From Gammaproteobacteria bacterium (lineage in GTDB: Bacteria; Pseudomonadota; Gammaproteobacteria; JAJFKG01): a stretch of 64,000 nt of DNA. Numbering within the stretch: the stretch's first letter is position 1; each line of letters begins with the position of its first letter. The DNA is taken from positions 1 through 64,000 of the forward strand of contig JAJFKG010000028.1 in NCBI GenBank assembly GCA_021773335.1. Reading direction: 5' to 3'. Position numbers and translations under genes: made by a program. Below are positions 1-9,843 of the stretch, piece after piece. The notes beneath the pieces were generated by a model. That model did not search any database. It was given only the letters and a program-made list of their open reading frames with translations, and had not been told where the DNA came from.

Positions 1-1817
1 GTACCGGAGCCGGCATCGAAAGAGCCGGTGATGCCGTTTTGGTTGGTGAAGTTAAGAACGTCTTCGCCATTGACGTAGTTGTTACTGATAACGACGGTGG
101 CACTGTCAAGGTTAGTGTCATCGGGATCGGTAATGCCTTGGGTGGCGTCGAGGGTTAAGACGCCATCGCCTTCGGTGAAAGTGACGGTGCCGCCGGTGCC
201 GGTGAGTGTAGGGGCATCGTTCTCAGGAGTGACATTAATGGTGGTGGTTTGCTGCGTGCTGGTACCCCCGTCGCCATCGGTGACAGTGATACCAATTGTT
301 CTTGATGCTGTAGGTGCGTCAGACGTGTTTTGATAGGTGATGTTTTCAATGATCTCTTCGATGATTGCGGCGGTGGCATCGGCATCAAAGGTGACGACGA
401 GGTTAGCGCCGCTAGCACCATTAGTGGTAATAGTCCCGACTTCGATGCCGCCGCTGCGAATAGAGGTGCCGACGACAGTAATATTACCGCCGTCTTGGAT
501 GGTGAGTTGGTCTTGTGTGCTGCCACCTGAGGTGTAAGTGACGGTGAGGGTGCCGGTATCAAAGTCAGCGCTGTCAGAGTCGGTAAAACTGACGTCACTA
601 TCAATGACTTGTGCAGCGGCATTGACGGTGTTTTCGTTGAGATTTAAAGTGCCTATTAAATTGTTTAATACAGGGATTTCAGTTTCTGCGGTGACATTGA
701 TGACAATGGTATCAGCTTCGCTTGTATTGCCATCACCATCATTGATTGTTATTGATACGGTTCGTGCTGCCGTTGGGGTATTTGAGGTATTTTGATAAGT
801 GATATTTTCAATTAATTCTTCAACGCGACTAGGAGTAGAGTTCGTGTTAAAAGCAATAATAAGGTTGGCGCCATTGCTGCCGTTGGAAGTGATAGTGCCG
901 AATTCGATGCCACCAAATCTAACTGAATTGCCTACGACTGTGATATTACCGCCGTTTTGGATGGCTAATTGATCTTGTGCGCTGCCACCACTGGAATATG
1001 TCAGCGTTAGATTACCGCCATTAAAATCACTAGCATCATCCCCTATAACGGTAACAGCACTATCAAGTACTTGTGGGGTCGCGTTAACGGTATTTTCAGC
1101 GAGAGTGACGGAGCTAGTGACGCCTGTGAGAGCGAGCGTGGATACAGGTTGTGGGGTAGGTGTTGGGGCTGGAGTGGGCTCGGGTGTTGGTTCGGGTTCA
1201 GGTTCACCACCAGATTCGGGTTCGGGCTCAGGCTCGGGTTCAGGTTCGGGTTCAGGCTCGGGTTCAAGTTCAGGTTCAGATTCTAAGGAAGAATCTGGAT
1301 CAGGTTGTCCGGGATCATCAAGATCTTCACTAAACCCATCACCTGTACCCAATCCGCCACTTTCACCGCCTTCTGTTGGTGAAGTGTCAGTGAAAATAAT
1401 AGAGACATTTTGTAAATCAGTAAATGCAAATAAATCTTCATCACGATCAAAGAAGAGACTGTTTGCAAGTAGCGCCGATAAATTTGGATCGAGAATAAAG
1501 ACATTGATAATGTCAGTGGCAACAGTGGCGAGGTTGGCTTTGTAAAAATTTGTATTGAGATCGAGCGAGTAGCGAATTTGAGTTTGGCGAACGTCTTCTT
1601 CTTGGCGAAGAACTATGGTTGTCGCGTAACCGATGGAGACACCGGCGATGACAGCTTCGCCAACCACTTCAAGTGTGCTATCGGCAAGTTTGACAACAGG
1701 AGAGCTTACCCAATTTGATCGCAATTGAGTCAGCAAGTCAAAACTTGAGTTAGCCCATTTGCTAAATAGACCAGTTATCGCCAGAAGACGTCTGCGGCGA
1801 TATGAATATTTACTCAT
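1..1817 (-). CDS. Giant repeat adhesin / RTX-like surface protein, N-terminal part (cut by window edge)
   Basis: An open frame runs without a stop from ATG 1817 to the window edge (605 codons seen). The first ~165 residues start with a basic patch (SKYSYRRRR) and show no clear Sec signal. A Glu-Pro-rich linker follows at about residues 175-225. Then come Ig/cadherin-like beta repeats with a period of 154 residues (462 bp): matching points at nt 1081 and 619 encode AENTVNA and NENTVNA. Each repeat ends in a T(V/I)xIxDGDG-type strand, and a third, different domain with [10 protein letters not shown] follows. This architecture is known from large type I-secreted adhesins (VCBS/cadherin/LapA-like). 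The C-terminus, where RTX and secretion signals would lie, is outside the window, so the export route is inferred. Confidence 0.8.
   Translation of the reverse strand, partial: MSKYSYRRRRLLAITGLFSKWANSSFDLLTQLRSNWVSSPVVKLADSTLEVVGEAVIAGVSIGYATTIVLRQEEDVRQTQIRYSLDLNTNFYKANLATVATDIINVFILDPNLSALLANSLFFDRDEDLFAFTDLQNVSIIFTDTSPTEGGESGGLGTGDGFSEDLDDPGQPDPDSSLESEPELEPEPEPEPEPEPEPEPESGGEPEPEPTPEPTPAPTPTPQPVSTLALTGVTSSVTLAENTVNATPQVLDSAVTVIGDDASDFNGGNLTLTYSSGGSAQDQLAIQNGGNITVVGNSVRFGGIEFGTITSNGSNGANLIIAFNTNSTPSRVEELIENITYQNTSNTPTAARTVSITINDGDGNTSEADTIVINVTAETEIPVLNNLIGTLNLNENTVNAAAQVIDSDVSFTDSDSADFDTGTLTVTYTSGGSTQDQLTIQDGGNITVVGTSIRSGGIEVGTITTNGASGANLVVTFDADATAAIIEEIIENITYQNTSDAPTASRTIGITVTDGDGGTSTQQTTTINVTPENDAPTLTGTGGTVTFTEGDGVLTLDATQGITDPDDTNLDSATVVISNNYVNGEDVLNFTNQNGITGSFDAGSG
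1145..1285 (-). repeat. Glu-Pro/Gly-Ser-coding low-complexity tract inside the adhesin
   Basis: The minus strand reads mostly alternating Glu and Pro codons (GAA/GAG CCx), forming a stiff acidic linker between the N-terminal domain and the first beta repeat. The hexameric DNA repeat creates long open frames on the plus strand that are artefacts of the repeat. Such tracts can expand or contract by slippage, so linker length may vary between strains. Confidence 0.75.
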
Positions 1818-2962
1818 TACGCACTACCCATCACGTTGTGATTGGGTGTGCACTCTTAAGTAAATAAGCTTGTCTAATAAGCGGCGTGATATAGTAACTA
1901 ATTTTGAACTCGCAAGTACGCTTAGTTACATTCAACCGATTAGGCATTATGCACCTCAACACCAGTTTTACTGTTTACTGGTCTTATCCTTAGCTGCATC
2001 CTTGCGTTCAAGCATCTAAAATAGACTTCAGAAAAAAATCATGTCTCGCAAACATGAATGACTTCGATCATTTTATTGTTTGAAAGTAAATGTCCGTAAC
2101 GACACTACCTTGTTAACCAGCACCTTCACCTTAAATTACTCTACCTGATGTCCAATCCATTGAACGTCTGATACCAAAGACTTTGCTTATTCCGTGCCAA
2201 AACAGGTATTAACCATCTGTTATATAAAAGTTTAGTAGACAAAGTGAGCATCTGCCATTGGTCAGTGGTTTCTAACTACTTGATTACAAAGAGTGTAGGG
2301 AATTAATTTACTGGATTGTATGTGTTTTAGAGTGTTTTGGGGTGATTTGAGGGGATATGGGGCATGGTTAATTTGCTGCTTATGTGGGGATTACTATGGT
2401 TTATTGTTGTGTCGAACATGTGGTTTTTTTGGCTTTTGGGGTGTTGCAATTAGGTTTTATTCTGTGGCGTTGCTGAGTTGAGGTTTTGTTTAATGCGTGT
2501 TGTTAGGTTGGTGTGTAATTGTATTTCTTCTCCGTGTGCGAGCCGGTATAACGCCACAAAAAAATTTAGATAAGAAGTAATTAGCCATGGTTGCTTGGCA
2601 TAGCTATTCTAAGCATTCTCTAATCACGGTTTTTTGTACGATAGGGATCCTCCGCATGCTTGTCTTTGTGGGGTGTGGAGGATTATTGCAATAGATATTT
2701 CATGAGCGGCAAACATTATCATTGAGCAAACAGTTCATACGAATTTTTGTGGCGCTACATTAGTTTGTGAACTCACTGACTGACGAAAAAAAATTAGTAC
2801 GTTACCAATGCATCATGTGTTGTTAAGTAGAAGATATTATCCCTTCATGTTGTAAAAATGTTTTTGTCGCATTTGCAAGTTGGTCAATCGTTGGAAAAAT
2901 TTATGCCTTGCCAATAAATTTTGTTCGACGGTTGTTGTTGAGCTGGCGCTGCAACTGCGATT

Positions 2963-3180
2963 GTATTTTTTTTTCTGCGCGCGGGTTAGCTGACTGTTGA
3001 AAAAAACAAATCATGTTGTCGATGTGCACCGGATGTTAAGTTATGTATTTTTTTTCTGCACGCGGGTTAGCTGACTGTTGAAAAAACAAATTGTGTTGTC
3101 GATGTGCACCGGGTGTTAAGTTATGTATTTTTTTTCTGCATGCGGGTTAGCTAACTGTTGAAAAAAATAAATGACGTTGT
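2963..3180. repeat. Tandem repeat, ~80 bp, about 2.7 copies
   Basis: The motif gcgggttagctgactgttga recurs at about 2981, 3062 and 3142 (spacing 81 and 80 bp). Each copy has a T-run just before it and an A-run just after it. The first two copies also share gttgtcgatgtgcaccgg and the following gtgttaagttatgta. The third copy diverges after the A-run. Two to three copies with no unique spacers argue against CRISPR. Confidence 0.85.
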
Positions 3181-3390
3181 TAATGCACACTGCGGTGCTA
3201 TGTCCTGGTGGTGGTGTCATATCGTTCTCGATAGGTGTGTTCACACGTTGTTGGGGTCTAGAGACCGATGAAGGCGATGTACCATCGTCCTCACCGGTGT
3301 GCCACTTGCGGTGTCGATTTATACGCTTCTGGATTCCGCATTTAATGCGAAATGCTACGTCGTGCTGGAATTCTCACGCCGATTCCTCAG

Positions 3391-3425
3391 AGCCTTGATA
3401 AGTCGCGGAACGGCGCATCAAGGCT
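3391..3425. repeat. Dispersed palindromic element (short copy)
   Basis: Perfect 9-bp arms (agccttgat, 3391-3399; atcaaggct, 3417-3425) flank a 17-nt loop. The left arm and its extension gccttgataag also occur at 59675-59685 in a larger nested palindrome, where gcgca and caagg follow in the same order. This suggests a dispersed intergenic repeat family. Confidence 0.55.
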
Positions 3426-3730
3426 ACGGGATTGTATACAACCAATTCATAGGAGATATCTGCCTTATTTTTTATGGGGAACGATATGGCTGGCGTGGGG
3501 GTCGTGGAGGGTGAGCATAATATTGCCCTATATATAAGGAGTGCCCTCAAATTGGTGAGTATAACACCTTGATTTTTGGTTGAGTGGTCGAGGTGATTTT
3601 GGAGTTGAAACCGGTAAAAGACAGAAGGTTGCTGTGCCCTGTGGCTACGCTCGCTGACAAATCGGCGCGGATTTTAAGAATATCCACAGGTCATATTCTT
3701 GGTACCTTTGGTACCTTCTGTTTCCGAGTG

Positions 3731-3786
3731 CGCCACCTGTGGTGGCGATTAAATTTAAGCGTGGATCCTCCGCCTGCGCGGAGGAT
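3731..3786. repeat. Pair of perfect hairpins in intergenic DNA
   Basis: Two stem-loops lie close together: cgccacc/ggtggcg (3731-3737 and 3741-3747, 3-nt loop) and atcctccgc/gcggaggat (3765-3773 and 3778-3786, 4-nt loop). A further gcggaggatgacg copy follows at about 3801. A related imperfect hairpin lies near 2647-2690. They look like REP-type elements rather than a terminator, as there is no T-run. Confidence 0.6.
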
Positions 3787-4120
3787 GACGTAGGCGAGGT
3801 TGCGGAGGATGACGTTTTGTTCTGGAATCCCTATTGTAAAACAATACTTAGCTGCTTGTTTTATTAAATGTTTTTTACAAAATTTCGCGCCGATTTGTCA
3901 GCACCTTTCTAAGCTATTGATCTTTTCTGTATCGCATACTTTCAATTTATTAAATAGTCATACTAACAAGTGATTAGAGGTTGTTTACAATTTGCTGTAT
4001 GCGGCTGTAATTGTGATGTTGTGCGGTGGATGCCTGTTTAGGATGTTTAGTTTTTACTGATGTTTAGTGAGTCTGATATATCGAGTTTATTTGATACGGC
4101 GCTAAGTGATTGATGCTCAG

Positions 4121-4717
4121 TTAGCGGCGTACTAATTCGCCACTACTGGCATCACGAATTTCGGTGGGTTTATTCAGCGTGCCGAGTTTGCCAACAATAA
4201 TGCCATCGCGTTGTGGCTCCAAAAGAGAGCTATTGAATAGCGATGCCATTTGCTCGATAGTTTGTGCGGCTGGCTGTCCACCGAGGTTGGCACTGGTAGA
4301 AACTAGGGCACCGCCGAAAAGTTGACACAATTCATTAAGAGTAGGGTGGGCAGTGACGCGCACAGCGATTGTGTGGTGTTCTCCGCGTAACCACCTTGGG
4401 GTTGATGCTTTACAGGGAACTAGCCAAGTGGTGGGGCCAGGCCAGCTGGTGGTGAGGTGTTGATAGACGTTGGCGTCATTGATTTTCAAGTAAGGTTCAA
4501 TTTGCTCGATGGTGGCGGCAGCTAAAATCAGTCCCTTAGCGGGGGAGCGTTGTTTTAATTGCAATAAGCGTTGAACAGCAAGTTCGTTTTGTGGATCGCA
4601 GCTAAGGCCATAGACGCCCTCAGTAGGGCAAGCAATAATGCCACCGCGCTTGAGGCGTTCAGCTGCTGGTTCAATATCAACAGTGAATTCCTCAAGTACG
4701 CTGACAGGTTTATTCAT
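4121..4717 (-). CDS. tsaC: L-threonylcarbamoyladenylate synthase (TsaC/YrdC)
   Basis: The enzyme makes threonylcarbamoyl-AMP from Thr, bicarbonate and ATP for the t6A37 modification of ANN-decoding tRNAs. The YrdC/Sua5 signature (IIACPTEGVYGLSCDP) begins near residue 27 and STSAN lies near residue 140. ATG 4717 is chosen: it gives 198 aa, close to the usual TsaC length, and overlaps the purE stop in ATGAATAA. The longer frame from 4789 would run through purE. It is the last gene of the minus-strand run topA-purE-tsaC, matching the usual gammaproteobacterial smg/topA-like/tsaC neighbourhood. Confidence 0.93.
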   Translation of the reverse strand: MNKPVSVLEEFTVDIEPAAERLKRGGIIACPTEGVYGLSCDPQNELAVQRLLQLKQRSPAKGLILAAATIEQIEPYLKINDANVYQHLTTSWPGPTTWLVPCKASTPRWLRGEHHTIAVRVTAHPTLNELCQLFGGALVSTSANLGGQPAAQTIEQMASLFNSSLLEPQRDGIIVGKLGTLNKPTEIRDASSGELVRR

Positions 4718-5228
4718 TCTCTGAGGCGAGTTGCTGTTGCAAGCTAAGATCTTTTTCAAGGATAGTTTTACGACTGAGTTCACGTGCATCGAGCAAACGC
4801 TTGGCTAAGTCATTATCAGAGACGGCGAGAATTTGGCATGCAAGAAAACCCGCATTCCTTGCACCAGCTGAACCAATCGCTACGCAAGCAACTGGAATAC
4901 CACCAGGCATTTGTACTGTCGATAGCAATGCATCCATGCCTTGTAACGGGCCGGCATCCATCGGCACACCGATGACAGGCTTGATGGTGTTCGCAGCGAC
5001 TGCACCGGCTAAATGGGCGGCTAAGCCTGCCGCACAAATGAAAGCGCTACAACCCCGCTGCTCGGCATCCTTGACATATTCCATGGTTTGTTGCGGGGTG
5101 CGATGTGCCGATAAAATTTTTACTTCGTGATAAACTTCGAAAGTAGTTAGTACGTCAATACATTTTTTCATGGTAGGGAGATCGCTGTCAGATCCCATTA
5201 GGATTGCGATAAAATTTTTATTGGCCAT
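4710..5228 (-). CDS. purE: N5-carboxyaminoimidazole ribonucleotide mutase (PurE)
   Basis: PurE converts N5-CAIR to CAIR in de novo purine synthesis in the cytoplasm. The 172-aa length and motifs fit class I PurE: GSDSDLPTMK near residue 12, SAHRTP near 41, then AAHLAGAVAANT and GVPMDAG. The start is ATG 5228, just downstream of the topA stop. The usual partner purK is not adjacent. Instead purE sits between topA and tsaC and overlaps tsaC by 8 nt, which implies co-transcription. Confidence 0.95.
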   Translation of the reverse strand: MANKNFIAILMGSDSDLPTMKKCIDVLTTFEVYHEVKILSAHRTPQQTMEYVKDAEQRGCSAFICAAGLAAHLAGAVAANTIKPVIGVPMDAGPLQGMDALLSTVQMPGGIPVACVAIGSAGARNAGFLACQILAVSDNDLAKRLLDARELSRKTILEKDLSLQQQLASENE

Positions 5229-5233
5229 GTGTT

Positions 5234-7522
5234 TTACTCCTCGTCTTCGACGGCTTCGATAAACTTACAATCGGGTTGTGGACAGACTTTTTCGGTACCA
5301 CGTTTTTTAGTCGTTTTAACGCTTAGTATTGGCCATCCGCATTTTGGACAGGGGCCAGGTACAGGTTCATTCCAGATTGCGTAAGTGCAATCGGGGTATA
5401 ATGCACAAGAATAAAAGATTTTCCCGCGACGTGATTTACGCTGCAAGATAGTGCCTTTATTACATTTGGGGCAGGTTATACCGGTGTCTTTTGGTTTTTC
5501 CAAAGGTTCCATGTGCTTGCAATTGGGATAATTGCTACAACCGATGAATTTGCCATAGCGCCCATGTTTAATATGTAAGTCGGAATCACACTCGGGGCAT
5601 TTACGGTCGTCAATGACTTCAGGTTCAGTGCTGGCATCTTTATCGTCGCCGACATTGCGCGTGTAATCACAATCAGGATAAGCAGTACAGCCGATAAAAC
5701 GTCCACGACGGCCGAGGCGTATTGCTAACTGTTTACCGCATTTGGGACATTCTTCATCCATTTTTTCTTGCGTGACATCACTGCGTTTAACGGTTTCAGC
5801 AATTTCATCGACTCTGTCTTTGAACGTTTTCCAAAAATCATCCATCAATGGGATCCACTCTTTTTCGCCGCGCGAAATGGCATCCAGATAATCTTCTAAT
5901 TCTGCAGTAAAGCTATATTCTACATAACGGTGAAAATAGGTCGTTAAGAATTTACTTACCACACGCCCAACATCGGTTGGTTTAAAGCGCTTATTGTCGA
6001 GAACGACGTACTCGCGTGCTTGTAGCGTTGAGATGATCGAAGCATAAGTCGATGGGCGACCGATGCCGTGCTCTTCCAAACTTTTAACTAAGGTTGCTTC
6101 TGAATAACGTGGTGGTGGTTCAGTGAAGTGTTGGTTGGGTTTAACCGCCAACAGATCAACAACATCGCCAACTGCCAGCGGTGGTAAGAGTTTTTCGCCG
6201 CCGTCATCTTGTTTGCTATCATCATTACCTTCTTGGTAGACGGCAATAAAACCAGGGTTAGCAATAGTTGAACCAGTTGAGCGGAAGCGATTACCTTCCC
6301 CACAACTAAAATCTATAGCTACTGTATGGATGGTAGCATGGATCATTTGACAAGCAACCGTGCGCTTCCAGATTAAGTTATAGAGTTTGTACTGATCAGC
6401 AGATAAAAATTGTTTAATACTGTCTGGTGTACGCATGACCGAGGTCGGGCGGATGGCTTCATGCGCCTCTTGTGCGTTCTTAGCCTTGGTCTTAAAGACG
6501 CGCGGTGAGTCTGGTAAGTTTTCTTCACCATAACGTTCAACAATAAATTCACGAATTTCATTAATCGCATCTTGCGCCAGACTAACTGAATCGGTACGCA
6601 TATAGGTAATTAAACCCGTGCCGCCAGCACCGACATCGATACCTTCATATAATTGCTGCGCAACGCGCATGGCACGTGAAGCAGAAAAGCCGAGTTTACG
6701 CACAGCTTCTTGTTGTAATGTCGAGGTAATGAAAGGTGCCGCAGGATTACGTTTGCGTTGTTTCTTTTCAACATTGCTAACAGTGAGTTTGCCATTGGCG
6801 TGTTTTTCTAATGTTTTTTGTGTCTTATGGGCTTGTTCTTCATTGGTGATGCTGAATTGTTCAAGCTTCTCACCTTCATATTCGACAAGCTTGGCACTAA
6901 ACGTTTGCTTATCAAATTGGTTGTCTGCTTCAATGGTCCAATATTCACGCGCGACGAATTTTTCAATTTCTTCTTCGCGCTCGACGATCATGCGTAAGGC
7001 AGGACTTTGGACTCGGCCAGCCGATAGGCCACGACGAATCTTACGCCATAATAAGGGTGAAAGATTAAAGCCAACCAAATAGTCTAAGGCACGGCGCGCA
7101 CGTTGTGCATTGACCAAATCCATATCGAGTTCGCGTGGGTTGGCGACAGCACCTTTGATGGCAGTTTTGGTAATCTCGTTGAATACGATACGGTGTACTT
7201 TGGTATCTTTAAGGGCCTTTTTTTGTTTTAACACTTCAAAGACATCGTAGGAAATTGCTTCTCCTTCGCGGTCAGGGTCAGTGGCGAGATAGACGGTATT
7301 GGCTTGTTTCGCTGCTTTCGTTAGCGCATCCAAATGTTTGGCGTTTTTTTCGATGATTTGTAATTTCATCGCGAAGTCATTATCAGGGTCAACCGCACCT
7401 TCCTTGGGGATAAGATCGCGCACATGACCGAATGATGCTAAGACTTCGAAGCCTTTACCGAGGTATTTTTTGATTGTTTTGGCTTTGGCCGGAGATTCTA
7501 CGACCACAAGATTACTACTCAT
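5234..7522 (-). CDS. topA: DNA topoisomerase I
   Basis: A 762-aa type IA topoisomerase that relaxes negative supercoils. The N-terminal Toprim domain shows VVESPAK (Glu9) and DPDREGEA (82-89). The catalytic tyrosine is Tyr307 in GLITYMRTDS. The C-terminus carries four Cys4-type zinc ribbons from about residue 595 (CPKCG, CPECD, CPKCN, CPKCGW), so this is a full enzyme and not the short zinc-finger YrdD remnant seen at this locus in E. coli. It starts 4 nt after the smg stop and is followed closely by purE. Confidence 0.97.
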   Translation of the reverse strand: MSSNLVVVESPAKAKTIKKYLGKGFEVLASFGHVRDLIPKEGAVDPDNDFAMKLQIIEKNAKHLDALTKAAKQANTVYLATDPDREGEAISYDVFEVLKQKKALKDTKVHRIVFNEITKTAIKGAVANPRELDMDLVNAQRARRALDYLVGFNLSPLLWRKIRRGLSAGRVQSPALRMIVEREEEIEKFVAREYWTIEADNQFDKQTFSAKLVEYEGEKLEQFSITNEEQAHKTQKTLEKHANGKLTVSNVEKKQRKRNPAAPFITSTLQQEAVRKLGFSASRAMRVAQQLYEGIDVGAGGTGLITYMRTDSVSLAQDAINEIREFIVERYGEENLPDSPRVFKTKAKNAQEAHEAIRPTSVMRTPDSIKQFLSADQYKLYNLIWKRTVACQMIHATIHTVAIDFSCGEGNRFRSTGSTIANPGFIAVYQEGNDDSKQDDGGEKLLPPLAVGDVVDLLAVKPNQHFTEPPPRYSEATLVKSLEEHGIGRPSTYASIISTLQAREYVVLDNKRFKPTDVGRVVSKFLTTYFHRYVEYSFTAELEDYLDAISRGEKEWIPLMDDFWKTFKDRVDEIAETVKRSDVTQEKMDEECPKCGKQLAIRLGRRGRFIGCTAYPDCDYTRNVGDDKDASTEPEVIDDRKCPECDSDLHIKHGRYGKFIGCSNYPNCKHMEPLEKPKDTGITCPKCNKGTILQRKSRRGKIFYSCALYPDCTYAIWNEPVPGPCPKCGWPILSVKTTKKRGTEKVCPQPDCKFIEAVEDEE

Positions 7523-7526
7523 AATA

Positions 7527-7994
7527 CTAGTGTATTGCCCCTTGAGTTTCGTTTAATAAGAGTTTTTCGAGAACGCTGAGGTGTTCGCCACTATTGTGTT
7601 GGCCACACAAAGTGACTAAGACGACCCATTTTAACTGGGCTAAAGAAATTTGTTCGACATCTTGGCGTAGACAATGATCAATCACTTGTTCACGTGTGCT
7701 GGCATCGAGGATGTCGATAGTTTCGAGAAAACACAATAGGCCGCGACATTCACTGTCGAGGACGGCTGTTTCTTCCGGCGTGTAAACACGCATGGTCGCA
7801 TTTTGTAAGCTGGCAGCGGATGTTTGTTGCTGGCGTGGTTGGATTAAATTTTCGAACCACCCCAAGGCTTGGAAAATGTCGTGTTCTTCAAAGCCGGCCT
7901 CTTCTAACTCATCGAGTATGTGTTCTTGGGCGGAGAGCAAATCGGTTTTGCCGGCTAGATAAGTTTCAAATAAGTACAACAAAATTGTTAGCAT
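7527..7994 (-). CDS. smg: Smg family protein (DUF494)
   Basis: A 155-aa acidic, helical protein beginning MLTILLYLFETYL with a conserved EEAGFEEHDIFQALGWFENL-like stretch near residues 31-52. Smg proteins lie between dprA and the topA-like gene in many gammaproteobacteria, as here. The biochemical function is not established. It lies 16 nt downstream of dprA and 4 nt upstream of topA, so it is very likely in the same transcript. Confidence 0.9.
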   Translation of the reverse strand: MLTILLYLFETYLAGKTDLLSAQEHILDELEEAGFEEHDIFQALGWFENLIQPRQQQTSAASLQNATMRVYTPEETAVLDSECRGLLCFLETIDILDASTREQVIDHCLRQDVEQISLAQLKWVVLVTLCGQHNSGEHLSVLEKLLLNETQGAIH

Positions 7995-8010
7995 GATAAC
8001 CTGTCTTTAA

Positions 8011-9189
8011 TTAAGGACTAACGCCCAATAAATCACCCTGTCTATGGTAGCCGCCGGGCCCGAGCTGAACAAGTCCACGTAACTCTAGCGCCAATAGCAT
8101 TGATGCGACTGCGTCTGCGGGTAATCCACTGCGTTGTATGATTACGTCAGTTGATGTTGCCTCAAAGCCGATACTATTAATAAGGGTGGCGTAATCATCC
8201 TCGAGTTGTGGTGGATTTTCAACTATTTCTTGTCGTGTGCTGGCGCACTGGCCGATAAACTTGAGCATGGCGGTCAATTCTTCGCAAATATCTGTCGTGG
8301 TTTCAACAAGTTTGGCACCTTCGCGGATCAGTTTGTGACAGCCGCGCGCGAGTGGATTATGTATCGAACCTGGCAATGCAAAAACCTCGCGACCTTGTTC
8401 AGTGGCATAGCGGGCGGTGATCAGTGAACCACTGCGCAGCGCGGCCTCGACTACGAGAACCCCCAAACTGAGGCCACTGATAATGCGATTGCGGAGTGGG
8501 AAATTGTGAGCATAAGGCTTTGTTTGTGATGGAAACTCACTGATTATGGCGCCATTTTGTACGATATCTTCGGCTAATTGGCGATGGCGTGCTGGATAAA
8601 TATGTGCCAAGCCACAACCGAGCACCGCAATGGTGTTGGCTTGTGCGGCGAGAGCGCCTTGGTGACTACTCGCATCAATACCAAGTGCTAAACCGCTGGT
8701 AATTGTTAAGCCAAGTGAAGCCAATTCTTTGGCAAAATCATGTGCAGATTGGCGACCGATATGAGAGGGATTGCGGCTGCCAACGATGGCAAATTGGGGG
8801 CTGGCGAGTAAATTTGGGTTGCCTTGTATAAATAATGCACAGGGCGCATCGGGGATCTCTTTTAATAGATCAGGGTAGCGGGGGTCGTCGTAGGTAATGA
8901 GATGGTGATTAGGCTGTTGCAACCAGGCAAGGTCGTCATCGATGGCAGCCCAATTGGGTTGCGAGAGTTTTGTGAATGAGTGAGGTGTGATGGGAAAGGC
9001 GTCAGCCGCTTGGCGCAAGCTTTGATATAAATTTTGTTTGGCTTGTGGGCTAAAGGTGAGTGATAGATCGGGGTCATACTGACGCAGTGCCTTAAGTTGT
9101 TGCGCGTGAAAACCAGTGGTTTGCAGTAGTGCGAGCCAGTGACGCTCGCTGATCTTGGATGTGGGGCCGCTTTGCTTGAGTGTTTGCAT
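8011..9189 (-). CDS. dprA: DNA-processing protein DprA (Smf)
   Basis: DprA binds incoming single-stranded DNA and loads RecA during natural transformation. The 392-aa protein has the Rossmann-like DprA core with VGSRNPS, GLALGIDASSHQGAL, GCGLAHIYP and SGSLITARYA, plus a C-terminal winged-helix segment (DVIIQRSGLPADAVASML). It is the first gene of the minus-strand dprA-smg-topA-purE-tsaC run. It diverges from def across a 150-bp gap that should hold both promoters. Its presence hints at competence but does not prove it. Confidence 0.95.
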   Translation of the reverse strand: MQTLKQSGPTSKISERHWLALLQTTGFHAQQLKALRQYDPDLSLTFSPQAKQNLYQSLRQAADAFPITPHSFTKLSQPNWAAIDDDLAWLQQPNHHLITYDDPRYPDLLKEIPDAPCALFIQGNPNLLASPQFAIVGSRNPSHIGRQSAHDFAKELASLGLTITSGLALGIDASSHQGALAAQANTIAVLGCGLAHIYPARHRQLAEDIVQNGAIISEFPSQTKPYAHNFPLRNRIISGLSLGVLVVEAALRSGSLITARYATEQGREVFALPGSIHNPLARGCHKLIREGAKLVETTTDICEELTAMLKFIGQCASTRQEIVENPPQLEDDYATLINSIGFEATSTDVIIQRSGLPADAVASMLLALELRGLVQLGPGGYHRQGDLLGVSP

Positions 9190-9339
9190 GTTTTCTTCTT
9201 TTTGTTATTGATGCCGGGGGCTCAGTTTATGTCGGAGTAGGTGAGGGCATTATGTTAATTTTCAAGTGTGGGATGGCTATGGCATTCTCATTAATTCCGA
9301 GTTAAACTTGTACAACTAGCTGTGTTATAGGAAGTGAAA

Positions 9340-9843
9340 ATGGCATTACTGAATATTTTGCGTTATCCCGATCCGCGTTTGCGTGCTAAGGCTGAAATAG
9401 TTGAGACTGTGGATGTTGGCATCCAAAAGATTGTCGATGATATGTTTGAAACTATGTACGAAGCGCATGGCGTGGGCTTGGCGGCAATTCAAGTGAATGT
9501 GCAAAAGTGTATTATGGTAATGGACGTGTCGGATACGCGTGAACAACCACTGTGTTTTATCAACCCTGAGATTATTCACGAAGAAGGCCACGTTGCTTTA
9601 GATGAAGGTTGTTTATCGTTTCCGGGAGTGTATGCTACGGTTACGCGACCCGAAAAATTGACGGTCAAGGCGTTGGATCGTGAAGGTAAGCCATTTGAAT
9701 TAGATGCAGAAGGGTTACTCGCAAAATGTATTCACCACGAAAATGATCATTTAGAAGGTAAGTTGTTCGTTGATTATCTCTCGCCACTTAAACGCCAACG
9801 TATCAAGAAAAAATTGCAAAAGATGGCGCGTCAAACCCTATGA
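9340..9843 (+). CDS. def: Peptide deformylase
   Basis: Removes the N-formyl group from nascent proteins. All three metal and active-site motifs are present: GVGLAAIQ near residue 43 (family GxGLAAxQ), EGCLS near 89 and HENDH near 132. ATG 9340 is preferred over GTG 9334 because GGAAG at 9330-9334 sits 5 nt upstream of it. Length is 167 aa. The stop overlaps the fmt start (ATGA), giving a def-fmt-rsmB operon. Confidence 0.96.
   Translation: MALLNILRYPDPRLRAKAEIVETVDVGIQKIVDDMFETMYEAHGVGLAAIQVNVQKCIMVMDVSDTREQPLCFINPEIIHEEGHVALDEGCLSFPGVYATVTRPEKLTVKALDREGKPFELDAEGLLAKCIHHENDHLEGKLFVDYLSPLKRQRIKKKLQKMARQTL

Larger units (their letters stand above)
1818..4120. other. 2.3-kb region without a convincing gene
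   Basis: All open frames here are short, have no plausible ribosome-binding sites and look random in composition. The region contains poly-A/T tracts, three ~80-bp tandem repeats (2963-3180) and several hairpins (2647-2690, 3391-3425, 3731-3747, 3765-3786). The promoter of the adhesin should lie near 1818-2000. No tRNA or rRNA gene was recognised. Confidence 0.55.

Noticed and set aside
1105..1545. Ser-Gly-rich 146-aa plus-strand open frame
   Set aside because: It is the reverse reading of the Glu-Pro tract of the adhesin; the minus frame is open for 1.8 kb and encodes sensible repeats.
2963..3180. Possible CRISPR array
   Set aside because: Only about 2.7 units of ~80 bp with whole units repeated; no short repeats separated by unique spacers and no cas genes.
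3171..3793. Several 60-75-aa plus-strand open frames
   Set aside because: No ribosome sites, overlapping each other in different frames and running through hairpins.
6618..7082. 154-aa plus-strand open frame opposite topA
   Set aside because: Antisense shadow of a well-supported topoisomerase frame; composition fits a reverse reading.
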